Assembly: GCA_034520365.1 (NCBI GenBank)
Contig: JAXHNP010000006.1
Span: forward strand, 923,001-987,000
DNA length: 64,000 bases
Source of the DNA: Desulfobacterales bacterium
GTDB lineage: Bacteria > Desulfobacterota > Desulfobacteria > Desulfobacterales > Desulfosalsimonadaceae
Direction: 5' to 3'
Part shown: positions 51,784 through 61,851 of the stretch, in pieces
Layout: every line of letters starts with the position of its first letter
Numbering within the stretch: the first letter of the stretch is position 1
Notes under the pieces: model-generated
What the model was told of the DNA's origin: nothing
The model's input: the letters and a program-made list of their open reading frames with translations, nothing else
Database searches by the model: none
Made by a program: the position numbers and the translations under genes

Positions 51784-52265
51784 GGGTGAAGATGCTGCCG
51801 AGCGCTGTTAAAACCGAACTCGAACGCCGGATTGCCGAGGCCGATCACCCGAAGGAGCTGGTGGTTGACGTGATGATGGCCTGCCAGGCGGCTTACGGCT
51901 ATTTAAGCGACGAGGCGGTGGCGATTGCGGCCGGAATGCTTGACATGACGCCGCTTGAAATCGAAGAGCTGGCCACCTTTTATAACTATATTTACCGGGA
52001 GCCGGTGGGCAGATATGTCATCCACATCTGTGACAGCGTGGTCTGCTGGATGGAAGGCTACATTCCCCTGCGCGACTATCTTTGCCAAACGCTTGGCATT
52101 GAAATGGGGGAAACCACGCCGGACGGCCGGTTTACCCTGCTGCCGGCCTGCTGCCTGGGTTACTGCGACCGGGCCCCGGCCATGATGGTAAATAAACGAG
52201 TCTACGGATTTTTGACCCCGGAAAAGATTGACGCAATTATCGATGAATTGAGCTCGGAAGAATAA
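51780..52265 (+). CDS. nuoE: NADH-quinone oxidoreductase subunit E
   Basis: A 161-residue thioredoxin-fold subunit with the N1a [2Fe-2S] site [21 protein letters not shown] at 51780 overlaps the previous stop. An ATG at 51792 has GAGGGTGAAG directly before it and is the better initiation site, giving 157 residues ([14 protein letters not shown]). It abuts nuoF. Confidence 0.93.
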   Translation: MRVKMLPSAVKTELERRIAEADHPKELVVDVMMACQAAYGYLSDEAVAIAAGMLDMTPLEIEELATFYNYIYREPVGRYVIHICDSVVCWMEGYIPLRDYLCQTLGIEMGETTPDGRFTLLPACCLGYCDRAPAMMVNKRVYGFLTPEKIDAIIDELSSEE

Positions 52266-53537
52266 ATGCATCCGCAGGTGCTATTAAAAAATCGAAAGCC
52301 CGACCGGATAACGACCCTGGAAGAGTATCGCGAGGGCGGGGGATACGAGGCGATGGTCCGGGCATTAAAGGATGAGACCCATCAGTCGATACAGGATATA
52401 TTGATGGATGCCGGCCTTTTGGGCCGCGGCGGGGCCGCCTTTCCCATGGGCCAGAAGCTCTCCACCGTGCTTGAGAACGCCCCGTACCCGCGGTACGTGG
52501 TCTGCAATGCCGACGAGATGGAACCGGGCACATTCAAGGACCGGGTCATGATCCATGCCGACCCCCATCAGCTGATCGAGGGGATGGTGATTGCGGGATG
52601 CGCCATGGGGGCGGCGCACGGCCTGATTTTTATCCGGCCGGAATATGAAAACGCCGCCCGGATTCTTTCCCGGGAGGTGGAAAATGCCCGGCAGGCCGGG
52701 TTTCTGGGAAAAGCTATCATGCACACCGGGTTTGATTTCGACATCGTGGTTCACCGAAGCGGCGGCCGATACATCTGCGGCGAGGGGACCGCCATATTAA
52801 ACGCCCTGGAAGGTAAGCGCCCGAACCCGAGGAAGCCGCCCCCGTTTCCCACGTTCAAAGGTCTCTGGCAGCTGCCCACGCTGGTGCAGAACGTGGAGAC
52901 CCTGTGCTGCGTGCCCCACGTCATCCAAAACGGGGCGGACTGGTTCCGGTCTCTCGCATTAACACCGGAAGGGGCGGGTACAAAAATTTTTTCCATATCC
53001 GGCCGGGTGCGCCGGCCGGGCTGCTACGAGCTGCCCATGGGGATCAAGCTCTCAGAAATTATTGAGGACTATGCGGGCGGCATGTGCGAGGGATCCGAGT
53101 TCAAGGCCTGTCTGCCGGGCGGAACCTCCACCCAGTTCATGCCGGCGTCCATGTATCATGCGGTCATGGATTTTAAGTCCCTGGAAGATGCGGGATACCG
53201 GCTGGGCACCGGTGCGATCATCGTGTTTGATCAGAATACCTGTCTGGTGGGGGCCACGCTTAATATGATCGCGTTTTTTGTCCGGGAATCCTGCGGTTGG
53301 TGCACCCCGTGCCGGGAGGGGCTGCCATATATCCGGGATCTTCTGCAGCGCATTGAAAACGGGCAGGGCGAGCCCGCGTTTGTGGATAGGTTAAAGGAGA
53401 TGTGCGATCACCTGCCCAGGGCTTACTGCGCATTTGCGCCGGGTGCGGCCGCGCCCGTGGAAAGCCTGCTTGAGCATTTTGCCGATGAAGTGAACGAACA
53501 TATTGAAAAAAAGGCGTGTCCATTTAAATCGTCTTAA
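52266..53537 (+). CDS. nuoF: NADH-quinone oxidoreductase subunit F (NADH/FMN)
   Basis: A 423-residue FMN- and NADH-binding subunit. Glycine-rich FMN site GRGGAAFPMGQK (about 53), NADEMEPGTFKDR (about 81), VVHRSGGRYICGEGTAILNALEG, and the N3 4Fe-4S motif ESCGWCTPCREG (about 342) with a further cysteine in RAYCAFAPGAAAPV. Its presence with E and G shows that this complex I can accept NADH. Confidence 0.95.
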   Translation: MHPQVLLKNRKPDRITTLEEYREGGGYEAMVRALKDETHQSIQDILMDAGLLGRGGAAFPMGQKLSTVLENAPYPRYVVCNADEMEPGTFKDRVMIHADPHQLIEGMVIAGCAMGAAHGLIFIRPEYENAARILSREVENARQAGFLGKAIMHTGFDFDIVVHRSGGRYICGEGTAILNALEGKRPNPRKPPPFPTFKGLWQLPTLVQNVETLCCVPHVIQNGADWFRSLALTPEGAGTKIFSISGRVRRPGCYELPMGIKLSEIIEDYAGGMCEGSEFKACLPGGTSTQFMPASMYHAVMDFKSLEDAGYRLGTGAIIVFDQNTCLVGATLNMIAFFVRESCGWCTPCREGLPYIRDLLQRIENGQGEPAFVDRLKEMCDHLPRAYCAFAPGAAAPVESLLEHFADEVNEHIEKKACPFKSS

Positions 53538-53557
53538 TCTTAATCTTACTCTAATTT

Positions 53558-55999
53558 ATGCCCAAACTCACTATAGACAACCGGGAAATCGAGGTGCCTG
53601 AAGGCACCAAGATTATTGATGCCGCCGAACAGCTGGGCATTATGATCCCCCGTTTCTGCTATCACCCGGCGTTGGGATCGGTGGGCGCCTGCCGGGTGTG
53701 CGCGGTAAAAATCGAAAACGCGGGCCGGCTCTCCGGCATCCAGATGAGCTGTATGATCGATTGTTTGGATGGGATGAAGGTCTCAACCGATGATCCCGAA
53801 GCGGTGGATTTTCGCAGGTATGTGATTGAGTGGCTGATGTTAAACCACCCGCACGACTGCCCGGTATGCGACGAGGGCGGGCACTGCCTGCTTCAGGATT
53901 TAACAGTGGCCGGCGGCCATAGTATCCGGCGTTTCAATGGCGAAAAGCGGACCTATCCGGATCAGTATCTGGGCCCCCTGATTCGGCATGAGATGAACCG
54001 CTGCATCCAGTGTTACCGCTGCTCCCGGTTTTATCAGGAATATGCCGGGTATCGGGATCTGGGTGCCATGGGCGTCGCCTCCCGCGTCTATTTCGGCCGA
54101 TTCACGGACGGCATCCTTGAAAGCCCGTTTGCCGGAAACTTGATCGACATCTGTCCGACCGGCGTGTATACGGATAAACCGTCGCGATACACCGGCCGGC
54201 GCTGGGATTTTGAGCGGACCCCGGGGATTTGCATCCATTGCAGCCTGGGGTGCCATATCACGGTTTCCGCCCGGTATCGGGCCATCGTCCGCCATGAAGC
54301 CCGGTTTAATGAATCTGTGAACGGCCATTTTATCTGTGACCGGGGGAGATACGGATTCTATTATGCCAATCTTTCTGACCGGCCCAGGAAAGGGGTGATC
54401 GACAATCAATCGACGGCGCCTGACCAGGCGGTAAACGGAGCATTGGCAGCGCTTGACCGCATCAGTGAGCAGCACGGGGCTCAGGCTGTGGCTGCGGTGG
54501 GTTCCGGACGCAGCAGCCTGGAAACATTGTTTGCCTTAAAATCGCTTTGCATGGAAAAAGGCTGGCAGGGGCCGGTTTACTGGCCGGACAGGCGGCACGG
54601 CCGAGTGGTCAAAACCGCGGTGTTCGGATTAAAGCCGCACCTGGCCGTATCCATGCAGGAGATTGAAGCGTCTGATTGTATTGTGGCGGTTGGCACGGAT
54701 GTGTTGACCGAAGCCCCCATGCTTGCCCTTTCCATGCGGCAGGCAGCCCGAAAGGGGGCTTTTGTGGCGGCCCTGGACCCCCGGCCCCTGGACTGGCCGC
54801 TTCAATTTACACATATCCCGACCCGGCCGCAGGAAATGGCATTATTTGTAGCCCGTTTAAAGGAGCTGCTGACAGGCGGCCCGGGCGACAATGATTCATT
54901 GGTTTTGTCCGAATCGGCAGAGCGGGCCTTGGAAAAGGCGGCGGATGCGCTTTCAAAAAGCGAGAAACCGGTTATCATCTGCGGGACGGAGCTTACTATC
55001 CCGCGGGTGATTCAAGCATGCACTGAAATGGCCGAAGATCTTTATCAGTCGGGCAGACCGGCCGGGGTTTTCAATGTGATGCCCCGCTCAAACAGCTATG
55101 GGGCCGCGCTTCTGGATGAAGGCGGCAAAAGCCTGGAGGAATTGATTGAAAGCATTGAGGCCGGCCAGATAAAAGCACTGGTGGCGGTGGAAAGCGATAT
55201 ATGGGACCGCTTCTATGACAGGCTGCGCCTGTCCGCCGCCCTGGACCGCCTTGAATTGTTTGTGGCGCTTGATCATCTCAATTCGGATTTGTTTCAGCGG
55301 GCCCATATCCGTATTCCCACCCAATCCATTTACGAAGCCGGCGGCATCTACATCAACCCGGAGGGCCGGGTGCAGAAGACGAATCCCGCCCATGCCGGCG
55401 GCATCCCTGTTGCCATGACAGGCGGCGGCGATCATCCGCCGCGCACCTTTGAACCGGATATTCCGGGCGGTGATGTGCCGGCGGCCTGGCGGGTGCTGAG
55501 AATATGGCAGGGGCTTTTGGCGCCGGGTTCCCGGGAGGATCTGATCCGGGAGATGGGCAATGCGGAACCCGCTTTGGCGGATATTCAGGAAACCGGCAGC
55601 CGGCTTTTTTCCGGCCGGCAGATGCCTGTGACCGAAACGGCGTCTGGAGATATGGAAACAGGGGGCCAAACCGATTCGGCATATACCCTACATATGGTGG
55701 CTTCCCTTTTCGGAGATGAGCCGCTGTCAAACCTGTCCGCCTGTTTGCAGCCGCTTGAGAAATCATCGGAAATATGGATGTCTGAAAAAGATGCGCATGA
55801 TCTGGGCTTTGCAGAAGGGGTCTCTGTGCTGGTTGAACTTAAATATGAATCCGTGGCAGCAAGCGTTCGTGTAGCCGCCGGGATACCGTCCGGGGTGATG
55901 ACCATGCCGCGGGTTAAGCCTCTTTTCTGGCAGCAGCTGGATAATGCCGCAAGCGTTCGGTTAACAAAAGACAACATTAAGGTAACGGGGAAATCCTGA
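53558..55999 (+). CDS. nuoG: NADH-quinone oxidoreductase subunit G
   Basis: An 813-residue Fe-S subunit. N-terminal [2Fe-2S] domain (CYHPALGSVGACRVCAVKIE, MSCMIDC), the His/Cys 4Fe-4S motif HPHDCPVCDEGGHCLLQD, then RCIQCYRCSRF, and CIHCSLGC with FICDRGRY (N7-type). The remaining C-terminal 500 residues are a molybdopterin-oxidoreductase-like fold without an obvious cofactor site, as in other NuoG. Starts 20 bases after nuoF. Confidence 0.94.
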   Translation: MPKLTIDNREIEVPEGTKIIDAAEQLGIMIPRFCYHPALGSVGACRVCAVKIENAGRLSGIQMSCMIDCLDGMKVSTDDPEAVDFRRYVIEWLMLNHPHDCPVCDEGGHCLLQDLTVAGGHSIRRFNGEKRTYPDQYLGPLIRHEMNRCIQCYRCSRFYQEYAGYRDLGAMGVASRVYFGRFTDGILESPFAGNLIDICPTGVYTDKPSRYTGRRWDFERTPGICIHCSLGCHITVSARYRAIVRHEARFNESVNGHFICDRGRYGFYYANLSDRPRKGVIDNQSTAPDQAVNGALAALDRISEQHGAQAVAAVGSGRSSLETLFALKSLCMEKGWQGPVYWPDRRHGRVVKTAVFGLKPHLAVSMQEIEASDCIVAVGTDVLTEAPMLALSMRQAARKGAFVAALDPRPLDWPLQFTHIPTRPQEMALFVARLKELLTGGPGDNDSLVLSESAERALEKAADALSKSEKPVIICGTELTIPRVIQACTEMAEDLYQSGRPAGVFNVMPRSNSYGAALLDEGGKSLEELIESIEAGQIKALVAVESDIWDRFYDRLRLSAALDRLELFVALDHLNSDLFQRAHIRIPTQSIYEAGGIYINPEGRVQKTNPAHAGGIPVAMTGGGDHPPRTFEPDIPGGDVPAAWRVLRIWQGLLAPGSREDLIREMGNAEPALADIQETGSRLFSGRQMPVTETASGDMETGGQTDSAYTLHMVASLFGDEPLSNLSACLQPLEKSSEIWMSEKDAHDLGFAEGVSVLVELKYESVAASVRVAAGIPSGVMTMPRVKPLFWQQLDNAASVRLTKDNIKVTGKS

Positions 56000-56002
56000 G
56001 CC

Positions 56003-56998
56003 ATGTGGGTCTGGTTGGTCGGATACGGGATTTTGATCGCCAAAATCAGCCTGGTGCTGACAGTGGTTCTGCTGCTGGCGGCCTACCTGGTGCTGGTGGA
56101 GCGGAAACTTCTGGGCCGATTCCAGGTACGGCCCGGCCCGAACCGGGTGGGAATCTTCGGTATCCTCCAGCCCATTGCCGACTCGATCAAGCTGATCTTA
56201 AAAGAAGATGTCATGCATGACGGCGCCGAGCGTGTCATTTTTCACCTGGCGCCGGTGATTGTGGCGGTTACCGCCCTGATGATGTTTGCCGTGGTGCCGT
56301 TCGGACCGGAAATCACCCTGTTCGGCAGAAAGGTCCCCATGGTGATAAGCGATATCAATGTGGGGGTCCTTTACGTGTTTGCCCTGTCTTCGCTTAGCGT
56401 CTACGGCGTGGCGCTGGGGGGGTGGGCCTCGAACTCCAAGTTTGCGCTGCTGGGCGGCATTCGCGGGGCCGCACAGATGATCAGCTATGAACTGGCCCTG
56501 GGCTTGTCCATCATCCCGGTGGTCATGCTGGCCGGCTCTTTCAGCCTGGTGGATATTGTGAGCGCCCAGGATGAACTGCCCTTTATCCTGGTTCAGCCCC
56601 TGGCGTTTGTCATTTTTCTTTTAAGCGCCATGGCGGAGAGCAAGCGGATTCCCTTTGATCTGCCCGAGGCGGAAACCGAGCTGGGCGCGGGCTATCACAC
56701 GGAATACAGCGGCATGCGGTTCGGCCTGTTTTTTCTGGGCGAGTATGTGCACATGCAGGTGATGGGGGCCCTGATGGCGGTATTTTTCTTAGGCGGCTGG
56801 CACGGCCCGATCCTGCCGGGACCCATATGGCTGCTGATTAAGATTATCATCGTCTCGGTTGTCATGATCTGGGTGCGGGCGACGCTGCCCCGGCTGCGCT
56901 ATGACCAGCTGATGGAGCTGGGCTGGAAGGTTCTGATTCCGGCGGCCCTGATAAATATTTTGATCACCGGGGCGTTTATCGTGGGCTTTTCGTCTTAA
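56003..56998 (+). CDS. nuoH: NADH-quinone oxidoreductase subunit H
   Basis: A 331-residue membrane subunit (about eight helices) at the quinone site. The ERKLLGRFQVRPGPNRVG, AESKRIPFDLPEAETELGAGYHTEYSGMRF and ATLPRLRYDQLMELGWK motifs are all present. It starts 3 bases after nuoG. Confidence 0.96.
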   Translation: MWVWLVGYGILIAKISLVLTVVLLLAAYLVLVERKLLGRFQVRPGPNRVGIFGILQPIADSIKLILKEDVMHDGAERVIFHLAPVIVAVTALMMFAVVPFGPEITLFGRKVPMVISDINVGVLYVFALSSLSVYGVALGGWASNSKFALLGGIRGAAQMISYELALGLSIIPVVMLAGSFSLVDIVSAQDELPFILVQPLAFVIFLLSAMAESKRIPFDLPEAETELGAGYHTEYSGMRFGLFFLGEYVHMQVMGALMAVFFLGGWHGPILPGPIWLLIKIIIVSVVMIWVRATLPRLRYDQLMELGWKVLIPAALINILITGAFIVGFSS

Positions 56999-57062
56999 TC
57001 TTACTCTTAATCTTACTCTTAATCTAAAAACAAAAGAACCAGATTAAGAGTAAGACGGGAAA
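56999..57062. repeat. TTAATCTTACTC short tandem repeats
   Basis: Several units of TCTTACTCTTAATCTTACTC and the reverse TTAAGAGTAAGA between nuoH and nuoI. Similar arrays occur at about 53530-53550, 63272-63305 and 25214-25240. Confidence 0.65.
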
Positions 57063-57070
57063 AGGAATAA

Positions 57071-57607
57071 ATGAATGTACTGATTGACATTGTCGTCTCC
57101 CTGGCACAGGGATTTTACACAACAGCTAAGCACCTGTTCCGGAAGCCTTTTACCGAGGAATACCCGGAATACAAGCGCCCGCTGCCGGAGCGCTCGCGGG
57201 CCAGGATAGTCCTGACCCGCGATCCGGACGGCCGGGAGCGGTGCGTGGCCTGCTATCTCTGCTCCGGGGTGTGCCCGGTGAACTGCATATCCATGCAGGC
57301 GGCCGAAGATGACCATGGCCGGCGTTATGCCGCCTGGTTCCGGATCAATTTCGGCCGGTGCATCTACTGCGGGCTCTGCGAAGAGGCCTGCCCCACATCG
57401 GCTATCCAGCTGACCCCGGAGTTTGAGCACATTACCCGGGATATTTTAAAAATCGTTTATGAAAAAGAAGATCTTCTGGTGGATCACGGCGGAAAAGACC
57501 CGGATTATGACTTCTATCAGCATGCCGGGGTGGTGACAAAACTTTACGGAAAAGGCGAGCATGCGGCGGAGCAGCCGCCGGTCAACACAAGGACCAATAT
57601 GCCATAG
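57071..57607 (+). CDS. nuoI: NADH-quinone oxidoreductase subunit I
   Basis: A 178-residue ferredoxin-like subunit with both 4Fe-4S motifs: CVACYLCSGVCPVNCI (about 58) and CIYCGLCEEACPTSAIQLTP (about 97), clusters N6a and N6b. AAAGGAATAA precedes the ATG. The C-terminus continues about 50 residues past the second motif. Confidence 0.96.
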   Translation: MNVLIDIVVSLAQGFYTTAKHLFRKPFTEEYPEYKRPLPERSRARIVLTRDPDGRERCVACYLCSGVCPVNCISMQAAEDDHGRRYAAWFRINFGRCIYCGLCEEACPTSAIQLTPEFEHITRDILKIVYEKEDLLVDHGGKDPDYDFYQHAGVVTKLYGKGEHAAEQPPVNTRTNMP

Positions 57608-57608
57608 G

Positions 57609-58154
57609 ATGAACGAAGCCATGACGATTTATGCCATACTATTTTATCTGATCGCGGCGGTCATGATCCTATCCACCGCTATGGCGGTGACGCGGAGCAA
57701 CATGGTGCATGCGGTGCTGTATCTGGTGATCTCGTTTTTCGGCAGCGCCGTGCTGTTTTTTCTGCTGGGCGCGCCGCTTCTGGGGGCGCTTGAGGTCATT
57801 ATCTATGCCGGCGCCATCATGGTCCTGTTTTTGTTTATCGTCATGATGCTTAAGGTCGAGGTGACCGATGACGGCGGCGTGCCAATCGGCCAGCTGGCGG
57901 CCGCCGGTGTTATCTGCGGCATCTATTTTCTGGCCTGCGTGCTTTTGATGAAATTTTCCGGGCCGTCCGCCAAAGAGCCGATGCAGGCGCTTCTGGTTCA
58001 GCCGAAGCATTTCGGCAACCACCTTTTCAGGCAGCATTGGCTGGCCATTGAAATGATATCGCTGCTGCTTCTGGTGGCCCTGGTCGGTGTTCTGCACTTG
58101 GGCTTAAGCCGGGGCCGCCGCAGGGAAGAAACCAAAGGAGGCGACGGCGGATGA
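57609..58154 (+). CDS. nuoJ: NADH-quinone oxidoreductase subunit J
   Basis: A 181-residue membrane subunit (five helices). The start is taken at MNEAMTIYAILFYLIAAVM, one base after the nuoI stop; the frame is open upstream within nuoI. The VIIYAGAIMVLFLFIVMML helix is characteristic. Ends overlapping nuoK by 4 bases. Confidence 0.94.
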   Translation: MNEAMTIYAILFYLIAAVMILSTAMAVTRSNMVHAVLYLVISFFGSAVLFFLLGAPLLGALEVIIYAGAIMVLFLFIVMMLKVEVTDDGGVPIGQLAAAGVICGIYFLACVLLMKFSGPSAKEPMQALLVQPKHFGNHLFRQHWLAIEMISLLLLVALVGVLHLGLSRGRRREETKGGDGG

Positions 58155-58465
58155 TCGTTCCCTACACCCACGTGATGCTGCTTGCGGCCATACTTTTTTT
58201 AATCGGGATGCTTTGCACGATCACCCGAAAGAATCTGATCATGATTCTTCTGGGGCTTGAGATCATGCTAAATGCCGCGGCGGTGGCTTTTGTAGGGGCA
58301 AGCCTCCATGCACAGCATGCGGAAGGGCAGGTGATGGCCCTGTTTGTCCTGGCCGTGGCCGCTGCCGAGGTGAGCGTCGGCCTGGCCCTCATTGTCTGCA
58401 TCTACCGGCAGACCGGCACCGTTGATCCGGAATGTATTGAGTCGAACACGTGCCGGCTTGAATGA
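58151..58465 (+). CDS. nuoK: NADH-quinone oxidoreductase subunit K
   Basis: A 104-residue, three-helix subunit with the conserved membrane glutamates in MILLGLEIMLNAAAVAFV and AVAAAEVSVGLAL. ATGA overlap with nuoJ. Confidence 0.96.
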   Translation: MIVPYTHVMLLAAILFLIGMLCTITRKNLIMILLGLEIMLNAAAVAFVGASLHAQHAEGQVMALFVLAVAAAEVSVGLALIVCIYRQTGTVDPECIESNTCRLE

Positions 58466-58478
58466 AAAAGGAAACCTG

Positions 58479-60365
58479 ATGCCCTATAACCCCATACCGC
58501 AGATAAGCCTCTGGGCGGCGGCCATCACAAGTGCCGGCCCGATGATCGCATTTGCCGCCATCATGATCCTGCTGCGAAAGAAGCCGCGGGCGAGTGCCGC
58601 TCTCTCCTTAACCGCGGTGACGGCATCCCTTGTCTGCGCGGTATTTCTTCTGATCCGGCATTGGGGAATGACAACCCCCATGCAGGCAACGGTAAACTGG
58701 ATGGTTTCGGGCGACATGGTGATTCCCCTGGGCATCCTCCTGGACCCCTTAAGCCTGTTGATGCTCGTGGTGGTGGCGGTGATCTGTTTTCTGGTCCAGT
58801 TCTATTCCCTGGGGTATATGGCGAACGATCCGGGGTTTTCGAGGTATTACGGCTTTATGTCGCTTTTCGCCTGGGCCATGACCGCCCTGGTGCTCTCGCC
58901 CATGCTGCTGCAGCTCTACATTTTCTGGGAGCTGGTGGGGCTTGCGTCCTATTTTTTGATCGGATTCTGGTACGAGAAGTTTTCCGCCACCCAGGCGGGC
59001 AAGAAAGCCTTTATCATGACCCGGACCGGGGACCTGGCCTTTTTCCTGGGCATTTTGCTGCTTCTGGCGGCGGGCGGTACGGCAAATATCCTGGAGTTAA
59101 ACAGCATTGTCCTGCCCGGCGGCTTAAACAGCCTTTTAGGGGCATTGGCCGCACTTTTGATTTTCGGGGGAATCATCGGCAAAAGCGCCCAGTTTCCCCT
59201 TCTGACCTGGCTTCCGGATGCCATGGAGGGCCCGACACCGGTGAGCGCCCTTTTGCATTCAGCGACCATGGTGGCGGCAGGCGTCTTTCTGTACGGCCGG
59301 CTGTTCCCGTTTTTCAGCCACTCCGCCATTGTCATGGGCTTTACCCTGGCCATCGGCACCATCAGTATGCTGCTTGCCGCCACCATGGCGATCGTGAGCC
59401 GGGACATCAAGCAGGTCTGGGCCTATTCCACCATCAGCCAGCTGGGGTTTATGATTATGGGGCTTGGCGCGGGCGGCTATTTCGGCGGGATGTTTCACCT
59501 GATCACCCATGCGGGATTCAAGGCGCTTTTGTTTTTATGCGCGGGCGCCCTGATCCACCATTACCATTCCAATGACATGTTCGTGATCGGCCGGGGCGGG
59601 GGGCGCCGGATGAAAATACCCGTTATCTGCACGGTGATCGGGGCGGCCGCGCTGTCCGGGATCTGGCCGTTTTCCGGGTTTTTCAGCAAAGAGGCGATCA
59701 TGGCGGGTCTTGCCGGGCTTGAGAATCCGGTGTGGCTGCTGGCCGGCTTGTTGGGGGTGTTTTTAACCGCCTATTACACGTTTCGGCTGATATTTATTAT
59801 TTTGTTTCCTAAATCTATTGAATCCGCAGATACGTATACATCCGCCCATGACAAATCTTCGGCGGATCGGTTCATGGCCGCCCCCCTGGTGGTTTTGGCT
59901 GCAATTACGGTTGTCCTTGGGTTTTTCCAGGTTCCCCTGCATGATTTTTTAATCGATATCCCCGGCCACGGTCCGGCGCACGGGCCGGTGTGGCTTCTGC
60001 CTATGGCCCTTGGTCTGGCGATTGCCGCCGTTATCCTGGCCTGGTTTGAATTCGGCCGCAAACAGGCGAGCCAGATGGGGTTTGTTGAAAAGATAGCCCC
60101 GCTTTACCGGCTGTTTTCCGAGCGCTGGTACCTGGATCACATGTACCGGTGGGCCGTGGACAATCTCCTGGATAAAGGCATTGCCGCCCTCTGCCAGAAA
60201 AATGACGATCACGTGGTGGACGGCAGCGTCCATGCCCTGGGCAACGGGATCGTGACCGGCGCCAAAAGCATCGCCGGCTGGCACCAGATGCTGATTCAAC
60301 GAAAGCTCATGGTGGTGTTCGCCGTGATATTCGGTTTAACCCTGATTATGCTGATGGTTGGATGA
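58479..60365 (+). CDS. nuoL: NADH-quinone oxidoreductase subunit L
   Basis: A 628-residue antiporter-like proton channel subunit from MPYNPIPQIS (58479), after AAAAGGAAACC. It has FWELVGLASYFLIGFWY, FPLLTWLPDAMEGPTPVSALLHSATMVAAGVFLY and FHLITHAGFKALLFLCAGALIHH. The long C-terminal lateral helix with RWYLDHMYRW follows. Ends 4 bases before nuoM. Confidence 0.96.
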   Translation: MPYNPIPQISLWAAAITSAGPMIAFAAIMILLRKKPRASAALSLTAVTASLVCAVFLLIRHWGMTTPMQATVNWMVSGDMVIPLGILLDPLSLLMLVVVAVICFLVQFYSLGYMANDPGFSRYYGFMSLFAWAMTALVLSPMLLQLYIFWELVGLASYFLIGFWYEKFSATQAGKKAFIMTRTGDLAFFLGILLLLAAGGTANILELNSIVLPGGLNSLLGALAALLIFGGIIGKSAQFPLLTWLPDAMEGPTPVSALLHSATMVAAGVFLYGRLFPFFSHSAIVMGFTLAIGTISMLLAATMAIVSRDIKQVWAYSTISQLGFMIMGLGAGGYFGGMFHLITHAGFKALLFLCAGALIHHYHSNDMFVIGRGGGRRMKIPVICTVIGAAALSGIWPFSGFFSKEAIMAGLAGLENPVWLLAGLLGVFLTAYYTFRLIFIILFPKSIESADTYTSAHDKSSADRFMAAPLVVLAAITVVLGFFQVPLHDFLIDIPGHGPAHGPVWLLPMALGLAIAAVILAWFEFGRKQASQMGFVEKIAPLYRLFSERWYLDHMYRWAVDNLLDKGIAALCQKNDDHVVDGSVHALGNGIVTGAKSIAGWHQMLIQRKLMVVFAVIFGLTLIMLMVG

Positions 60366-60369
60366 TCCG

Positions 60370-61851
60370 ATGCTGGAACTGCATGCCGCCCAATTTCCGT
60401 TTTTAAGCCTGATTCTGATCGCCTGTGTGATCGGCCTGATCCTGGTGCTGCTTTTGCCGGAGGACCAGAAATCGGTCATCAAGTGGGTCAGCGCAGCCAG
60501 CGGCTTTGTCACCCTGCTGCTTTCAATTTACGTATTTGCAGCTTACGACAAAACCCTTAGCGGGTTCCAGTTTGTCGAACAGATCGATTGGATCCCGGCC
60601 CTGGGCATTACCTATTTAAACGGGGTGGACGGGTTCAGCGTGCCGCTTCTCCTTTTAACCGGGCTCGTCTATTTTACCGGTGTGCTCACCATGTGGGAGC
60701 TGGAAACCCGGGTAAAGGAGTTCTTTGCGCTCTTTATCATGCTTGTGACCGGGGTTTTCGGCATGTTCATGGCCTTAGACCTCTTCTTCATCTTTATCTG
60801 GTATGACGTGTCGCTGTTTCCCATGTATCTGCTGATCATCGTCTGGGGCAGCACCCGGCGCGAATACGCGGCCATGAAACTCATGCTCTACCTTTTATTC
60901 GGCAGCGCCCTGATCCTGCCCGGTCTGATCTATCTGGTGGCGGAATCCGGGCTGGGGACCTTTTCGCTGCCCATGCTGGCCAATATGGCCGAGTTTACCC
61001 CGTTTCAGCAGAAGCTGGCGTTTCTGCTGTTCTTCATCGGGTTCGGCATCCTCGCCGGTGTCTGGCCGTTTCACACCTGGTCGCCGGTGGGCCACGTGGC
61101 GGCGCCCACGGCGGTCAGCATGCTGCATGCCGGGGTTTTAATGAAAATCGGGGCCTTTGGCATCCTCCGGGTCGGCATTTTTCTCTGCCCGGAAGGGTGG
61201 CAGTTCTGGGCGCCCTTAATGGGCTTTCTGGCGACCATCGGGATCATCTACGGCGCTTTGGCCGGCCTGCGGCAGACGGATTTAAAATATGTGATCGGCT
61301 ATTCCAGCGTCTCGCATATGGGGATTGTGGTCCTGGGGCTGGCCACGGTCAGTGTGGACGGGATGAACGGCGCGGTTTTTCAGATGTTTGCCCACGGCGT
61401 TATGACGGCCCTTTTCTTTTCTTCGGTGGGCTATATTTATGACAGGACGCATACCAAGGCGATTGCGGATTTGGGGGGATTGGCCAGACAGATGCCGGTG
61501 GCCTCGGGCTACTTCGTGGTGGCCGCGTTAACCGGCATCGGCGTGCCCTGTCTCGCAAGCTTCTGGGCGGAGCTTATGGTCTTTATCGCAGCATTTAAGG
61601 TCTATCCGGTCTACGGGGTTGTTGCGGTAAGCGCCCTGGTCGTAAGTGCCCTGTTTATCCTGCGGGTGGTGCAGCACGCGATTTTCGGCCCGGCCAACGA
61701 AAAGTTCGCGGATCTGCCGGATGTCTCCTTCGGGCTGGGAATCCCCCGGATGATCCTGGTGGCGGCGATTGTGATTTTCGGCCTGATGCCTTTTTTAATG
61801 TATGATACCATTCAAACCAGCGCCATGTTCCTGATAAGCGGATTGCCATGA
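60370..61851 (+). CDS. nuoM: NADH-quinone oxidoreductase subunit M
   Basis: A 493-residue antiporter-like subunit (about 14 helices). The start ATG at 60370 comes just after the nuoL stop. Motifs: FIWYDVSLFPMYLLIIVWG (Glu-to-Asp variant of the usual WE), GVWPFHTWSPVGHVAAPTAVSMLHAGVLMKIG, and GYSSVSHMGIVVLGL. The usual Glu in the first motif (FFWELM) being Asp here is unusual; the rest is typical. Confidence 0.95.
   Translation: MLELHAAQFPFLSLILIACVIGLILVLLLPEDQKSVIKWVSAASGFVTLLLSIYVFAAYDKTLSGFQFVEQIDWIPALGITYLNGVDGFSVPLLLLTGLVYFTGVLTMWELETRVKEFFALFIMLVTGVFGMFMALDLFFIFIWYDVSLFPMYLLIIVWGSTRREYAAMKLMLYLLFGSALILPGLIYLVAESGLGTFSLPMLANMAEFTPFQQKLAFLLFFIGFGILAGVWPFHTWSPVGHVAAPTAVSMLHAGVLMKIGAFGILRVGIFLCPEGWQFWAPLMGFLATIGIIYGALAGLRQTDLKYVIGYSSVSHMGIVVLGLATVSVDGMNGAVFQMFAHGVMTALFFSSVGYIYDRTHTKAIADLGGLARQMPVASGYFVVAALTGIGVPCLASFWAELMVFIAAFKVYPVYGVVAVSALVVSALFILRVVQHAIFGPANEKFADLPDVSFGLGIPRMILVAAIVIFGLMPFLMYDTIQTSAMFLISGLP

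Noticed and set aside
58661-59575. 304-residue frame on the + strand
   Set aside because: Out-of-frame reading of nuoL.
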